Of a stretch of 64,000 nucleotides of DNA, positions 47,735 through 59,659 are shown one piece after another. The stretch is from assembly GCA_030278955.1 (NCBI GenBank), contig JAOANR010000001.1:558001-622000 (forward strand), in the 5' to 3' direction. The DNA is from Hygrophila difformis. Taxonomy: Eukaryota > Streptophyta > Magnoliopsida > Lamiales > Acanthaceae. Every line of letters starts with the position of its first letter. Position 1 is the stretch's first letter. The notes beneath the pieces are model-generated. The model made no database searches and had not been told where the DNA came from. It was given only the letters and a program-made list of their open reading frames with translations. Position numbers and translations under genes: made by a program.

Positions 47735-48018
47735 CCTATATTCGTAACATAACGAGACATTCAGTAACACTCGGTAAATAAGAATAATTCTTTACCGAAC
47801 AGCAATTATTAAGTATAGAATTCCCGGAATATCCCCAAGGATTGATCCTGGTTTGATTCACAAACCACAATCCACCCCTATAGGGCACGCAGATAACCAA
47901 AAACAATGCAATCTACAAAAATATAAGCAGAACCAGATGCAATTCCTACACTATATGCTTTCCCCCACACATCTCACCACATGCTTGTGTTAGAATTCTA
48001 AGCACATACGAGCAAACA

Positions 48019-48032
48019 TGGCTCTGATACCA
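48019..48032 (-). other. Element D primer binding site (tRNA-iMet)
   Basis: The minus strand reads TGGTATCAGAGCCA two bases after the 5' LTR. Confidence 0.9.
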
Positions 48033-48034
48033 AA

Positions 48035-50541
48035 TGTAACGCCCCAAAAATTCAAAACCAAATTTCTGTGACGTCACGGCCGTGTTACCTCTCTTAAACT
48101 GTTGGCCAATCAATTTAAGATCAATAACACGTAGCCAAGTAACCAGGAAGCCAATGAATCATAATATCAGAGTACAAATCCAGAAAAGGAAACCTCACGT
48201 CATAACAGACGTCCGGCTTACAAGCCTTATTTATGCGACATAACAGTCGACATATCAGTCTCATCTCACCTGTCAGAGATATCAAATTAAACACAAGACA
48301 GAATATAGTGTACCGATCCGTACTACAACAGTACGAGACTAGGTAATAAGTCATAGCATATTATTCAAGTCAAGCACATAAGTCCACAACATGCTAATGC
48401 ATCCCTAGGCAGATCACTCATTCCCAAACCCCACATCGTGCTCAGGCTCTGCGTCTTCCCCGGGAATATCTATACATGAAAACATAGCAAGGGTCAGTAC
48501 AAGGTACTGAGCAAGAATAGAAGAATCGGCATAAGGGGAAACAAGAATTAACTTGATTCCCTAGAAGTATATTTATACATATAGGTGGAGATATATTTCG
48601 TTTTTAAACATTTATTAGGCATAACATAAAAACTGTGCAGAGCAAATAAGTAAACATCACACCGTCCCATACCGGTGCTTCAACCACTGCAAATAAGATG
48701 AATGATGGATGATGAGATGAAATGTTATGACCTAAAATGTCTATCTACCCTAAATGCAGCACATAAGCATGCCTAGCGCGCACCTAGGTACCATGGTCGG
48801 TATTCCCTCCCATATAAGGGTCCACACCCCTTAATGGTCGAGAGACATACCCACAGTGCCCCCGCCGCGGACACTAACAGCTGAAATCGTGGCTTACGGC
48901 AAGCGGGTCAGGCTAAGGGTCATGACCCCTTTCTAGCCAAATACAGACTAGGATATAAATCCTTTTCAGTCTCAACATATCATCACAGATATTCACATAT
49001 CATCACAGATATTCACATATCATCACAGATTTTCAGATTCAATTCAATCACTCATCTCGAGTGAAGTATTTTCTTTAAAATAAATAGCTTTAAAATAGTC
49101 AGGGCTCTTTGAAATATACTACTAGTTTATAAATGATAACTTTAAAAATAATAATACTTGAAAATAATAGTTTTTAAAAAGAATAATCCGGGCTCTTTAA
49201 AATAGTAGTTTTAAAATATTCCGGGGTGTGCCAAGTCCCACATTTCGGCACCAACACATAATCAGATTCCACACATGTCAATACGTAAATTACGTGTCAT
49301 GACAAAATAAACAACTCATCGCGAGTTAAGTGTCAAGGGTGTGCCAAGCCCCACATATCGGCACTAACACTCACATCAACATAGAAGCGAAACAAGACTC
49401 GATCTCAACTAAGGCATAGTAGATCACCGCTAATCGCAACTAAGTTCAAAGATTGTGAGCATAATGATGGTTATGGCATGCTAGAAGCATAAGAAGAACT
49501 AAGGAAACGCGAAGGACGAAGAACCGGAAAACGAGCGAACGAACCGCGCGGGCAGGGGGGGTGGCGCGCACCCGGCGCGGTTTTTACACAAAAACCGCGC
49601 CAACCCCGCGCGGGACTCGTTCGTCGTGACGTTCGATTCGATCGCGCGCTGCTCGCGCGCTGTTTGGCTAAAGGGCGCCCCAACTGCGCGCCGACACAAC
49701 AGAAACGATGGAAATGGCGGTTTCCGGCCATTCCACCGATTATGCCCCCATTTAGGCCTATCTCTACCCTTGCCTGGTATTGAGGTGGTCCAAAATCTTC
49801 CAATACAGCTCCCCAACTCCTCCAAACACCAATACCAAGCTACATAACAAAAAAATCAACCAAATCATCAAAATTTCATCCAAGAACATGATTTCTTCAT
49901 CATGACACCAATTGAAGCTCAAAAACTGAAATCATCAACACCAAAATGGTCTCAAGTACTAACCTTAGCTTCCTTCAACACTAATTCAGCTTCCAAACAA
50001 GAATCCAAGCTTCAATTCAACACCAAAAGCAAGAATTTCTACAAACACCCAATTTTCGTCACCAACTTTCATCACCCCAAAACTCACTCAAACATCATCA
50101 AAATCAAGTGTAGAAGCTAGGAAAATACTTACCAAAGCTTATATAAGCAATCCCCCAACTTGATTTGAAGAAGAAAACACCAATTCCAAGCCAAAATGAA
50201 GAATCCTATCTCCTTCAAGAGAGGTGACGGGAATGGAAGGATGATGATGATGAAATGGGGTTTCCCAATGCCCAAATCAGATTTTTGAAGGGTTAAAATG
50301 GATCCGGGTCGGGTCACGGGTCTCGGGTCGGGTCGGAATGTGGGTTAAAAGAGTTACACCACTTGTCTTGACCACATTGCACCCGTTTGAGCACTTGACT
50401 CTTATTATCTTGTGAGTTGAACTCACTTATTTCCCCACTTAAATCTTCATTTCCTACAAAATAATCCATACACCAAGTCTTTTGTTAATTAACCATAACT
50501 AAATTAAATTAATTATGGGTTAATTAAATCGGGGTGTTACA
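48035..50541 (-). repeat. Element D 5' LTR
   Basis: 2,507 bp, a copy of 41596-44102 at an offset of 6,439. It is followed by the TGTAT duplication and then by Helitron H2 sequence. Confidence 0.95.
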
Positions 50542-50814
50542 TGTATTCAATTATATCTTTTTAAAATATATATGAAGATTTTCTAAAGATTTTGTTATAT
50601 TAATAAATAGATTTATTTTCTAAATATAGATATTGATGATGTGTCTGATGACGTGGAATTAGTCAGCATATTACGTGTAAACTTAAGAGCCGTTGATCTA
50701 AAAATGAACGTATAATGACTGATTAACCCTTTAAAATTAAGAAGGATGAATTAAATTTAATAAGGACAAAAGAATCTGCACATGCCAAAAAGTATTCAGG
50801 ATTTATTATATAGA

Positions 50815-51980
50815 TGATACATTTAATATAATTATTTTATCAATATTCATTAATATATGTACAAATAATATCTAAGATTTGAAACATAAAATTCACTCGG
50901 AAAAGGACCACATATATATAATATTATATTATATATTCATATCTATAAATATATTTTTAGAAGTTCACGTCAAATTTGATTTCATCCCTCCAACATTTGC
51001 ATATATATCTACACCAAACCTCCTCCTATTTCTCTATAAATATTCCATTCATTTATCTAATATCATGGTTGTCTTGAAATTTTCATCAACTCACATTTTA
51101 TTTCTTCATTCTTTGTTTATATCTTCTCAATATTGATTTTATATTAAACAATGTCTTTTGTTTCTTCTTCTCATGTATTACAATATTTTCCACGCCAATG
51201 TTTTCTTAATATTTCTTTTGTTGCAGGTTAATTTTTCTTAGATTGCAATATATTTTTTGTTTTTTCTTACATACTGTTAAATATATGTTTCTAATGATTT
51301 TCCAATGACTTTTACAGGATTACATATTGTAATTCAAGACTGCAATGAAGTCATACTCTACAAATTAATTTTATGATTCTCCTTTGTATACTACTCAAAA
51401 TTTTTGTATATCATAAATCTATTTTATGTTGATTTTGCTATTGTTTGTTATTTTGTCTTTATTCGAAATTTGAAAAAAAAAACTGAAGAGAATAAATTTG
51501 GAGATGTTTCCACTTTATTTTTTATTTATGTATTTTTTCCCTTTTGTTAATAGATTATTCCCATTTTGACATCTTTCCTTTTGGATACATTTTTTATTTT
51601 TTACATATTTATTTATTTATGTAAGTTCACTATAAAGTAGAAAACAATCATTATTTAATTGTATTCGGAAAAATAGGGAATTATCTAATAAATTGGATAG
51701 GGAATTATTTAAATTAGATGTTTATTTTTCCCAACTTTTTATTTAGCATAGTGATTTGTTATTATTTTAGAAGATCTCAATCTAATTTTGAATAGTTGAT
51801 ATATATATATATATAAGGTAGATATCGATCCTATATTTTTAAAGAAATTATTAATTAATATAAAAGGTATAATAACACTACATAAATTAAAAAGATTTAC
51901 TATGATATATAACATCTTTTAACTTCGTCTAATTGAATAAATATAGTACTATATATTTGTATAATATATATACTCATAAT
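50815..51980. other. AT-rich intergenic DNA
   Basis: No recognisable gene. The 85-codon frame at 50879-51136 is hydrophobic, low in complexity and has no known domain. Part of this may belong to the Helitron whose 3' end lies at 53564. Confidence 0.4.
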
Positions 51981-52447
51981 TAGGGGTGAAAGGGGTATGG
52001 TAAATATTAGACCGATCCGATGCCGTATCCGATTATATTCGAATGCGAATCTGTATCCGACTATCCAGCTAGATATTTCAATATTCACATCCGAATTTGA
52101 ATCTGTAATTTAATATATGCATTCGTATTCGTATCCGAAAATATCTGACCGTATCGATATTATCCAGATTTTAGATCTGGATATCCGAATATTTTAACAT
52201 ATTATTATTTACTAATTAAAAATTGTTAATAATTATAACAAAATATAAAATTATTAGATAATTTTTTATATCAAATTTTAAAAAAAGATTAAAAATTATC
52301 CGATAATCTGTATCCAATTGAATCTGTATCCGACATATATTTGTATCCGGCATATCTATATTCGATCCGAATCCGATAAAAAAATGTTGGACAATATATA
52401 TTCGTATCCAATACTATCCGATCATATCCGTAGCGTTTTCATCCCTA
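51981..52447. repeat. hAT-like MITE rich in ATCCGA repeats
   Basis: Ends TAGGGGTGAAA and, in reverse complement, TAGGGATGAAAACG. The 8-bp flanks CTCATAAT and CATATAAT match at 6 of 8. The interior holds many degenerate TATCCGA/TCGGATA motifs on both strands. 467 bp, non-coding. Confidence 0.6.
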
Positions 52448-52461
52448 CATATAATATAATA

Positions 52462-52636
52462 CTCCCTTCATTTCAAAATAAGTGTAAGATAAGAAAATGA
52501 CACGAGATTCAATGCAATGAACAAAAGTGCTTTAGTTGAAGTGTTATACCTTTAAAAGCATTCTATATATGGTAATATAACATTTATTATGCCGCACCCA
52601 AAAAAAAGTGTAATACTTAAAAAGAAACGGAGAAAG
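52462..52636. repeat. Stowaway-like MITE
   Basis: 175 bp, starts CTCCCTTCATTTCAAAATAAG, ends in reverse complement CTTTCTCCGTTTCTTTTTAAG, with TA at both sides. Confidence 0.7.
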
Positions 52637-52842
52637 TATAATATAATATAATATGATAATTATATATTCATGATTAGATTTGCATTAGTCACTCCATATT
52701 TATGTGAACAATGTTCTAAGATTATTAACATTATTTTTTGGAAAGCTGACGCCAAATAACAAGTTGAAAAGAAAATAAAGGGAAAAAACAGCAACAAAAA
52801 GAGGTGTCCAAAAAAAACAGAAAGGAAAAAATGAGCTAACAC

Positions 52843-53050
52843 TTAGGCTTTTGGGAACCATACGCCGGAAGAATCCGCCGCTAACACCCTGTGCGTGAAG
52901 TATGGGGGAATGTCCAAGTAGTGTAGAATTCTTCTAAAGTTGCACCATATTTTGCTAGACAATCCGCGACCATTTTACCCTCGCAAAGTACATGATGAAC
53001 TGAACATCGTCAAAGACGTCTCGCCAAGTGCGGGAGGCATGCCATTGGTC
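52843..53050 (-). pseudogene. LINE 3' end, RNase H-like fragment
   Basis: The minus-strand translation, allowing about two 1-nt frameshifts, gives HVLCEGKMVADCLAKYGATL, then EEFYTTW and a PPYF..LAADSSGVWFPKA tail with a stop at 52843-52845. This fits the C-terminal RNase H-like domain (RVT_3 type, usual form HVxREGNxVADxLA) of plant LINE or LINE-derived proteins. The remainder of the element is missing. Confidence 0.65.
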
Positions 53051-53289
53051 AAGTAGTCCAGTAGCATTATTAGTGTAATATATAATAATAAATTAACATA
53101 TAAAATATAAATGGAGTTAAAATTATATCTAGGAAATTACAAATTTAAAAATGTAAAATCAAATTGATTATGGGCTAAATCAATAAAACAATAATATTAG
53201 GAAAATAACTTAATTGACAAAGTTGCTAAACTATTTTGTCACATTTTTTAACAATAATGTGGTCAGAAAATTAGCATGAACTAAATTTT

Positions 53290-53449
53290 TTTGAAGATGT
53301 CATTGAATGTCTGGAAAGGGTAGTGGGAGCTCATGCCATACAATTATAAAGGGAACAAACGGAAGGGATAAGGGGCTGGATGGGGATTCGAACCCCCAAC
53401 CTATAGATTGAGAGTCGGGGAGCTACCACTTGATTAAGTCTCCAACCCC
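53290..53449 (-). mobile_element. tRNA-derived SINE
   Basis: A 160-bp body between 16-bp direct repeats GCATGAACTAAATTTT (53274-53289) and GCATGAACCAAATTTT (53450-53465), 15 of 16 matching. The minus strand starts with a tRNA-like head (53449 down to 53372): GGTTGGA and TCCAGCC can pair as an acceptor stem, with A-box TTAATCAAGTGG and a perfect B-box GGTTCGAATCC. The anticodon arm does not pair well, so it is not a working tRNA gene. Confidence 0.8.
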
Positions 53450-53535
53450 GCATGAACCAAATTTTATGTAATACGTACAATATTTGAATTTTTAAAATCT
53501 TATGTTATTTTAAAAAATATATATAAATTTTATTT

Positions 53536-53564
53536 ACCGCGCATTGCGCGGGCGGGTATGCTAG
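53536..53564 (+). mobile_element. Helitron 3' terminus (start not found)
   Basis: ACCGCGCATTGCGCGGG forms a hairpin followed by GTATG and CTAG, then T: a Helitron 3' end in plus orientation. I could not place the matching TC start; it should lie upstream within about 50.8-53.5 kb. Confidence 0.55.
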
Positions 53565-56190
53565 TAATAATAATAATATAAAAATAATATTTATAAAAGA
53601 TAATAATATTAAATTAATTAATGAATAAATAATAAAAACTAAAATAACTGTATATAATAAAATACAATCATTTTCAATTAATTATTTAAACAAAACATAA
53701 TGAATATAAATGAAATTAAGATATATAAGTTTACCAGAAAAAAGAATTTTTAGATATAAGAACAAAATTAATGTAAACCAGCACATATTGAGTTTTTTTT
53801 TTTTTTTTTTTTTCAGGGGTAAAGCCGTAAAGATGGGCCTAAGCGATTTTATTCGAATACATGTTGTACAACACCATTCTTAATTTCTTATCATCTCTAA
53901 ATCGATATAATAAATCCTGGAATATTTTTTGGCCTGTGCAGACTCTTTTGTCCTTATTAAAATTAATTCATCATTCTTAATTTTAAAGGGTTAATCAGTC
54001 ATTATATGCTATTTTTCAGATCAACGGTCCTTATAAAAACACATAGGGAGACTGATAGCTGCTGAGTAATCGCTGAGTAATGCCATGTCATCTTCCATGT
54101 CACCAATATCTAAGTTTAGACAACAAATGTATCTATTAATATAACAAAATCGTGAGAAAATCTTCATATATATTTAAAAAGATATAATTCTTTTTATATA
54201 AATTATTTTGATTGCATATATAAATCAATCTATTAATATAACAACTTTTTTTATACATACTTCATATAAATTATTTTCTGATACATATAATATAATATTA
54301 TCAATATTATATGTATCAAATATTGAATAAATTATTGTATCGAATAATATTGATACATATAATATAAATTATTTTCTAATACATATAATATAAATTATTT
54401 TTTCATGTATACCTTTTTCATACATATAATTTTGTAAAAAATAATATTATAATATTATTAAATAAATTTAGTTAGGTTAAAAATTTATCTCTATAAAATA
54501 TATAATCATGTATCAATAAAAGGAATATAATTACCATATTTTTTAAAAAATTGTTTCATTCAAAATATATATTGAATAATTAAATTTAAGAAATGTTGTG
54601 AACTATAAAAATTTAATAAATTTTATATCCTAAGTTTTTATCTGGCTTAATATTGAAATTAAACAATATAAATGAAGTAAATATATGTTTTTAAATTATA
54701 GTAAATATATTTATCATATCAAATATTTATAAACATAAACTATATAATATTAACTCTTTGATCAAATATATAATAGTATAGGAGTATTTAAGAAATACTA
54801 ACATATTATAATATTAATAAATAAATATTATTAGGTTAAAAATATGTGTCTAAAATATAATCCTATATCAATATAAGGAATTTAAAATAATAGATTTCAA
54901 ACATTTTTAATCAATGGCATATTTTAAATATAAATTTCATTAAAAAATAGTGTAAACATTAAATTGACCTTAAAAAATTGATAATATAAAATAACCAATC
55001 ACTTAAACCTTCCATACCATTTTAGCCAAATCTACATAAGTTTTTTTTTCTTTCTTTCTTTCTAAAGAAGAAAAGAAGGAAAATGAAAAAAAAAAAGAGA
55101 GAGACTAAAACGTATCATAGTTTAATTGTTAGACATAATATCCTTAATCCTTATTTATTTCAATATAAATATAAATGTATATGAAATTCAAAGTAAATTT
55201 TTATACAATTTTTTTTATATATAAGTAATTTGTATTGTAAAAGGATATAAGAAGTATTTTAGTATAAACTATCGTAAAGATTTGTGGGAATCATAATTAG
55301 TTTGGATTGTAGCAATATTTTTACCCAAAAGCTCTAATATTTTTTAAGGTGATCATGACGTTCAAACATGATACAAAACATGTGAATATAAACTTTCAAT
55401 AAAACATATTTACCATTTTATTTTTCACAAATAATAATCTAAAGTGAACATTTAACATCAATATAAATATACAATACTAAACTTATCAAGTTTTCCACTT
55501 GCTCTCATTATTTTAGATATGAAAGAGAAACTATTTATATTTAATTTTTTAACAGTAAAAATAATATATTTTATGTTATGATCATTTGGTTATGACTTTG
55601 AATTTTTCTTCAATCCTCTTATTCTCTCATTTATTTCCATTTTAAATTTTTGTTACATGCATTCCAACTATCATTTTAAGCAAAAGCCTTTTTTTTGGTG
55701 AACAAGTCTGAGAAGGCGGGCAAAGAGAAAAAAGAAAAAGAAAAATCGAAAACATAAACAAAAGACTTGAATCTCATGTAATTCAAAAAGAAAAAAAAAA
55801 TTATATTCTCATTTTATATCCTCATATAAGTTCAATCATTATACACTCATTTTTAGATCAAATGCTCTTATTAAAACATGTGGGTAGATTGACATCACCA
55901 AAGAAAAAAAATTAAACATCAATAAATTCATTTATTCTTTTCTATGTTCCTCTCATCCTCTGTCCTCACCAAACGATCCGAGGTTTTCTCTACTAACTTT
56001 ACTTCAATGCCAATAGTGACTCGCTTAAAGAGCTCTGCGGATTGATTGGATAATTCATTCTGGTTATGCATGCATACTCGATTTTTACACTTAAGGGTAT
56101 TATATTGAGATTCCTATTATTGTGTTTGATGTAATGCCCCAAAGAACAACCTCTTAATTTTATTCAGAACAATAAAATCAAATAATTGAG

Positions 56191-57384
56191 TGGAACGGAG
56201 ATTCAAAATCTGAAGAATTTTCTACAAAAGATGCAGCTGGAGCCATGCTCGACAAAGTAGCCATATGTTAATAGTGAGTTTCCTTGGAGCATATAAACAT
56301 AAAAATATTAGATAATGTAGTAATTCTAATTTCTACCACCCTCTTGCACGAACATCATTTGGACGAAGAAAGGTTAAGCTCTACCAATTGCTTGGTCATT
56401 ATTTGTTGCCCAATGGAGCAAATGGGTAAAATTTTTTCTTAAATGCTAAATTGACTATTTCATTTACAGCTAAAGGCATTGCAGCATTGTTCATTAATCA
56501 ATTCTGTTGTTCCATCGATTGAATAGCCAAAGATTCAATAGATCACGATGAACAAATTGAGGAGTTGATTTATAAGGTGTGTGCCAAATCTCATTAACGT
56601 AATTATTTATTTTCCTTTTATCCTTGAAGATAGGGTTGTAAACGAACCGAATCGAACCGAATACCACAGTATTCGCTTTGATTTGATAAGCTTTTCGAAT
56701 ATTATCGAATCGAATCGAATTATTCTATAAGGTAATTTAATAATTAATAAAATTAATTTTAATTATTAAACTTAAATATTTAATTTGATTTATAGATCAA
56801 ATTTAATATTTTAATATTATATATAAATATATTTATATTAATTAATAAATATAGTCACTAAAATTAACTTGTTAAATTATTTAACAAAATAAATTTATAT
56901 ATTTATATATAATTTTAATATAAAATCGAACATCGAATCGAATCAAATATTAATCGAATATCAAAATTCCGAATAATTTCGAATCGAATCACGAATCAAA
57001 CCAAAAATATTTTATTCTTTTACAACCCTACTTGGAGAGTTGATGATTGGCATTCACACACAATTCTCACTAACTATTACAAAACTATACTATTATTTTA
57101 AGCATTACTTAAATTGCTCTACCTGGAGTGGAGATAGGAATTAGCCTATTGTTGAGAATTTTTAGTGGCCCTGATGATTGTTTTCACTAAATATCAACTA
57201 AAAAACATTTATGATATGAAATTGTATCATTTAGGAGTGACAATGAATGTTTTGTTGATGGCAGGTGGAGGAGTTGGACAAAAAACTCTATAAGTTGGTT
57301 GAGAAAATACTTGGTTCCCACTTCAACCAAGCAGGCTGGGTTTCGAGTTTATGTAGCTTTAGTATTGTGGAATCAAATTATTGA
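56191..57384 (+). pseudogene. Possible captured host-gene fragments
   Basis: Four short stretches read like protein in the midst of AT-rich DNA. Near 56191-56270: NGDSKSEEFSTKDAAGAMLD then KVAIC and a stop. Near 56352-56429: GRRKVKLYQLLGHYLLPNGA. Near 56470-56575: an exon-like piece with EQIEEL. Near 57265-57384: VEELDKKLYKLVEKILGSHF, preceded by an acceptor-like GGCAG. I do not recognise the gene. Helitrons often carry such captured exons, but chance frames cannot be excluded. Confidence 0.35.
56631..57030. repeat. hAT-like MITE rich in TCGAAT repeats
   Basis: 400 bp, terminal repeats TAGGGTTGTAAACGAA and, in reverse complement, TAGGGTTGTAAAAGAA. The 8-bp target duplication is CTTGAAGA/CTTGGAGA, 7 of 8. 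The interior has many degenerate ATCGAATCGAA motifs. Inserted in Helitron H3. Confidence 0.8.
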
Positions 57385-57762
57385 CTAGATCATGTGGATA
57401 GGAGAGGGAATTGAATTATTAGAAAATTGTTATATCATTCAAGAAAATTCACATAATGGGTGGAGGGTCAAGGGATAATGGGATGTTAAAATAACTAATT
57501 AATAATAAATATGTTTCATTTTAACAATGAAATCCTAAACTCGATTGTTAAATTATAAACTCTATTCCTCCTTAACTTTTAACTTTAGATCTCTATACTC
57601 AAAATCATTACAATTTAAAATTATCATTGACTATGAATTCCAAAGTGTATACTTCTACGTATTTATTTTGTTCATTCAATTAAAAAATCTATATATTAAT
57701 TCTATTCATAATAAGAAAGAAAGCAATACGCCCGTGCGCAACGCGCGGGCCAAAAAAGCTAG

Positions 57763-58051
57763 TATATTATAAATGCCCTATGGGGCCTAGCATGGAGTAT
57801 TGAGTATTTAGTTCTGCATAATTATCAAACAACCAATATTAAATTCAGACAATTTTTTTTTTTTTTTATAAATTTTAAATAATGTAGCACAGAGTTCAAA
57901 ATTCAATATTCATACTTATGGTTTCAAACTTATTTTATCAAGCTCACCCAAAAAAACCTCACCCATATATTAATCTACGCCACTTTCTGACATAGATGAC
58001 TTACATCACTAGGCATTCAATTTATAATGATTGATTACATATACATACACA
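57763..58051. other. Intergenic DNA
   Basis: AT-rich with nothing recognisable. Confidence 0.4.
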
Positions 58052-58306
58052 CTTCCTCTGTTTTTATGAATGTGCAACATTCCCTCTACGCACGCAGTTC
58101 GATGTAGATTTTTAATTGTTAATAACCCACGTTGTATATAAATAAAAGTTATAAGAATTTGATATTATAAAACTATAAGATAGGACGATTCTAACAAGAT
58201 CTCACTTGACTATGTTTTGCCTTCTATAACTATTGTATAAACGTGAATCAACGTTGAATAATGGATAGTATCAAAACACCAAACGTTTCACATTTTTGGA
58301 AAAAGA
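58052..58306. repeat. MITE-like repeat (reverse orientation)
   Basis: Starts CTTCCTCTGTTTTTATGAA, ends near GGAAAAAG. It carries, in reverse, the CAAGTGAGATCTTGTTAGAATCG block shared with the MITE at 15794-16052. The exact ends are uncertain. Confidence 0.45.
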
Positions 58307-59482
58307 TACATATTATTGTTACTTACTAGTATATTTCACAGTCGGAAAAAGATACTATTACATTTTACATTTTTGGTACCAAAATCATCCATCAGTCCCG
58401 CACAATTGTTTTGTTCCATTTCCATTACAGAGTGAACTTGACGGCATTCGCTTTTAACTCACATGAACATTTGTGCATTTGATCTTTTGAGAGAAATTAT
58501 TCCCAATTAGTCTTTGAAGGCAGCATTTCCTAAGGAGATTCCAATGGATTTGTCCACTTTTATGTTGTAATCTTGTCCAAAGGTTACTACGTGTTTGAAG
58601 CAAATGGCTATAAGTTGTAATGATCAATGAATAGGAATACGTGGAGGGCCTTATAGTGACTGGTGTGGATTGGTGGGGCAGCCCCGGAAGCAAGAATCAA
58701 GATAGAAGTATAATTTATGGGTTTTGATAGGGTGCTGAATGACTGATATTAGGTGCTGGTGTCCTAAACTCACGAGGGTGTAAATGCTAAGTGTTAATGA
58801 AGTGTGTGTTGAATATTTAATGATGTCTTATCAGTATAAAAATACTCAATGCTAAGTGTTTTGATGATGTCTGACGAGGGTGTAAATGCTAAGTGTTTGG
58901 AAGCGAGCAGATCCACTAGCAGATAGTAGATTGAAAGAGCAGATTATCTCATAGTTTTCTCTCCGAATCCGTTATCCGCTAGTGGATCCACTATTCGCTG
59001 TCCGCTAGCAGATTGTCTCATAGTTTTCTCTCTGAATCCGCTATACGCTAACAGATTGGAGGTTGTTTGTCTCAAACATACACAAAACTCATTCTGCACT
59101 TCATCGGTAGATCTTACCAAATCCATAATTTAGTACTACATGGAAAAGGAAAGCAGATACTTGACTTGGCAGCAGATGCAACACTAAGCTTTTAATAGAA
59201 AAGGAAAGTTCCATTTCCATCTCAATTCTATCATCACTACAATTCTACACATGTCAAACATTACATAAACCCATACTCACCAGGGCAGGGCAGGGCATTC
59301 TCAACACTAATCAAAACGCCACTCTCTTTTGTTTTTTTTGCATCCAAATCCGTCTCTTCTGCAACACTGTGTGTCATCATGCCTCCATGATCGGTCCTCG
59401 ATCGCCATTCCCTGCCGTGTACTGCCGGCAATCCCTTGCGTCGTCTTCACTCAGCCACCTGATTGATTGTGGTTGCTGCCTC
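58307..59482. other. Upstream region of the BTB/POZ gene
   Basis: No coding region accepted. A spaced duplication is listed separately (58938-59051). The last part is the probable distal promoter of the BTB/POZ gene. Confidence 0.4.
58938..59051. repeat. Spaced 45-bp direct repeat
   Basis: Two copies, 58938-58982 and 59007-59051, share AGCAGATTNTCTCATAG and TTTTCTCTCNGAATCCG. The surroundings repeat CCGCTAG and CACTA-type motifs, suggesting a small degenerate satellite. Confidence 0.7.
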
Positions 59483-59490
59483 TATATAAA
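59483..59490 (+). promoter_or_regulatory. Candidate TATA box of the BTB/POZ gene
   Basis: TATATAAA, 170 nt before the ATG at 59660. This would give a 5' UTR of about 145 nt. Confidence 0.45.
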
Positions 59491-59659
59491 TTGTTGGATT
59501 ACAGACGGATGATATATATTATTCTAAGCGCCCCGACGGAGATTTTTTTTAAGAATTGAGTCGATTGTATGAGCGAAGCTGGGAAGGCACGGGGATCAGC
59601 TGCTGGAAGGGTTCTTCGATTGCATCCATGAAGTCACGGCGGCGCTTGCCTTCTCCAGG

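Larger units (their letters stand above)
41596..50541 (-). mobile_element. LTR retrotransposon D, RT-less Ty3/gypsy
   Basis: 8,946 bp, minus strand. Both LTRs are 2,507 bp and I saw no difference between them. The perfect target duplication is TGTAT (41591-41595 and 50542-50546). It is inserted in Helitron H2. The interior is nearly identical to A, including the protease frameshift, the RT loss and the homopolymer frameshift. It keeps gag and the RNase H-integrase frame open and is the best preserved member here. Its LTR has the full-length form with a TATA-like palindrome that A lacks. Confidence 0.95.
40114..50814 (-). mobile_element. Helitron H2 (minus strand), split by element D
   Basis: The minus strand starts TCTATATAATAAATCC at 50814, preceded by A. 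It ends in CTAG at 40114, followed by T, with a CCCGTGC..GCGGG hairpin (about 40125-40143) before the end. Its first 290 or so bases match Helitron H3 at 53902 closely, and the match resumes on the other side of element D. Without D it is about 1.75 kb. It contains a MITE (40434-40638) and no coding sequence, so it is non-autonomous. Confidence 0.8.
53902..57762 (+). mobile_element. Helitron H3 (plus strand)
   Basis: Starts TCGATATAATAAATCC after A at 53901, ends with hairpin GCCCGTGCG..CGCGCGGGC (57730-57750) and CTAG at 57759-57762 followed by T. 3,861 bp. Its first 290 or so bases match Helitron H2, so both are one family. No Rep or helicase was recognised. It carries a hAT-like MITE (56631-57030) and several exon-like pieces of an unidentified gene (56191-57384). 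Confidence 0.78.

Noticed and set aside
53372..53449. tRNA gene on the minus strand
   Set aside because: Acceptor and T arms can be drawn, but the D and anticodon arms do not fold well, and 16-bp target duplications show it is the head of a SINE.
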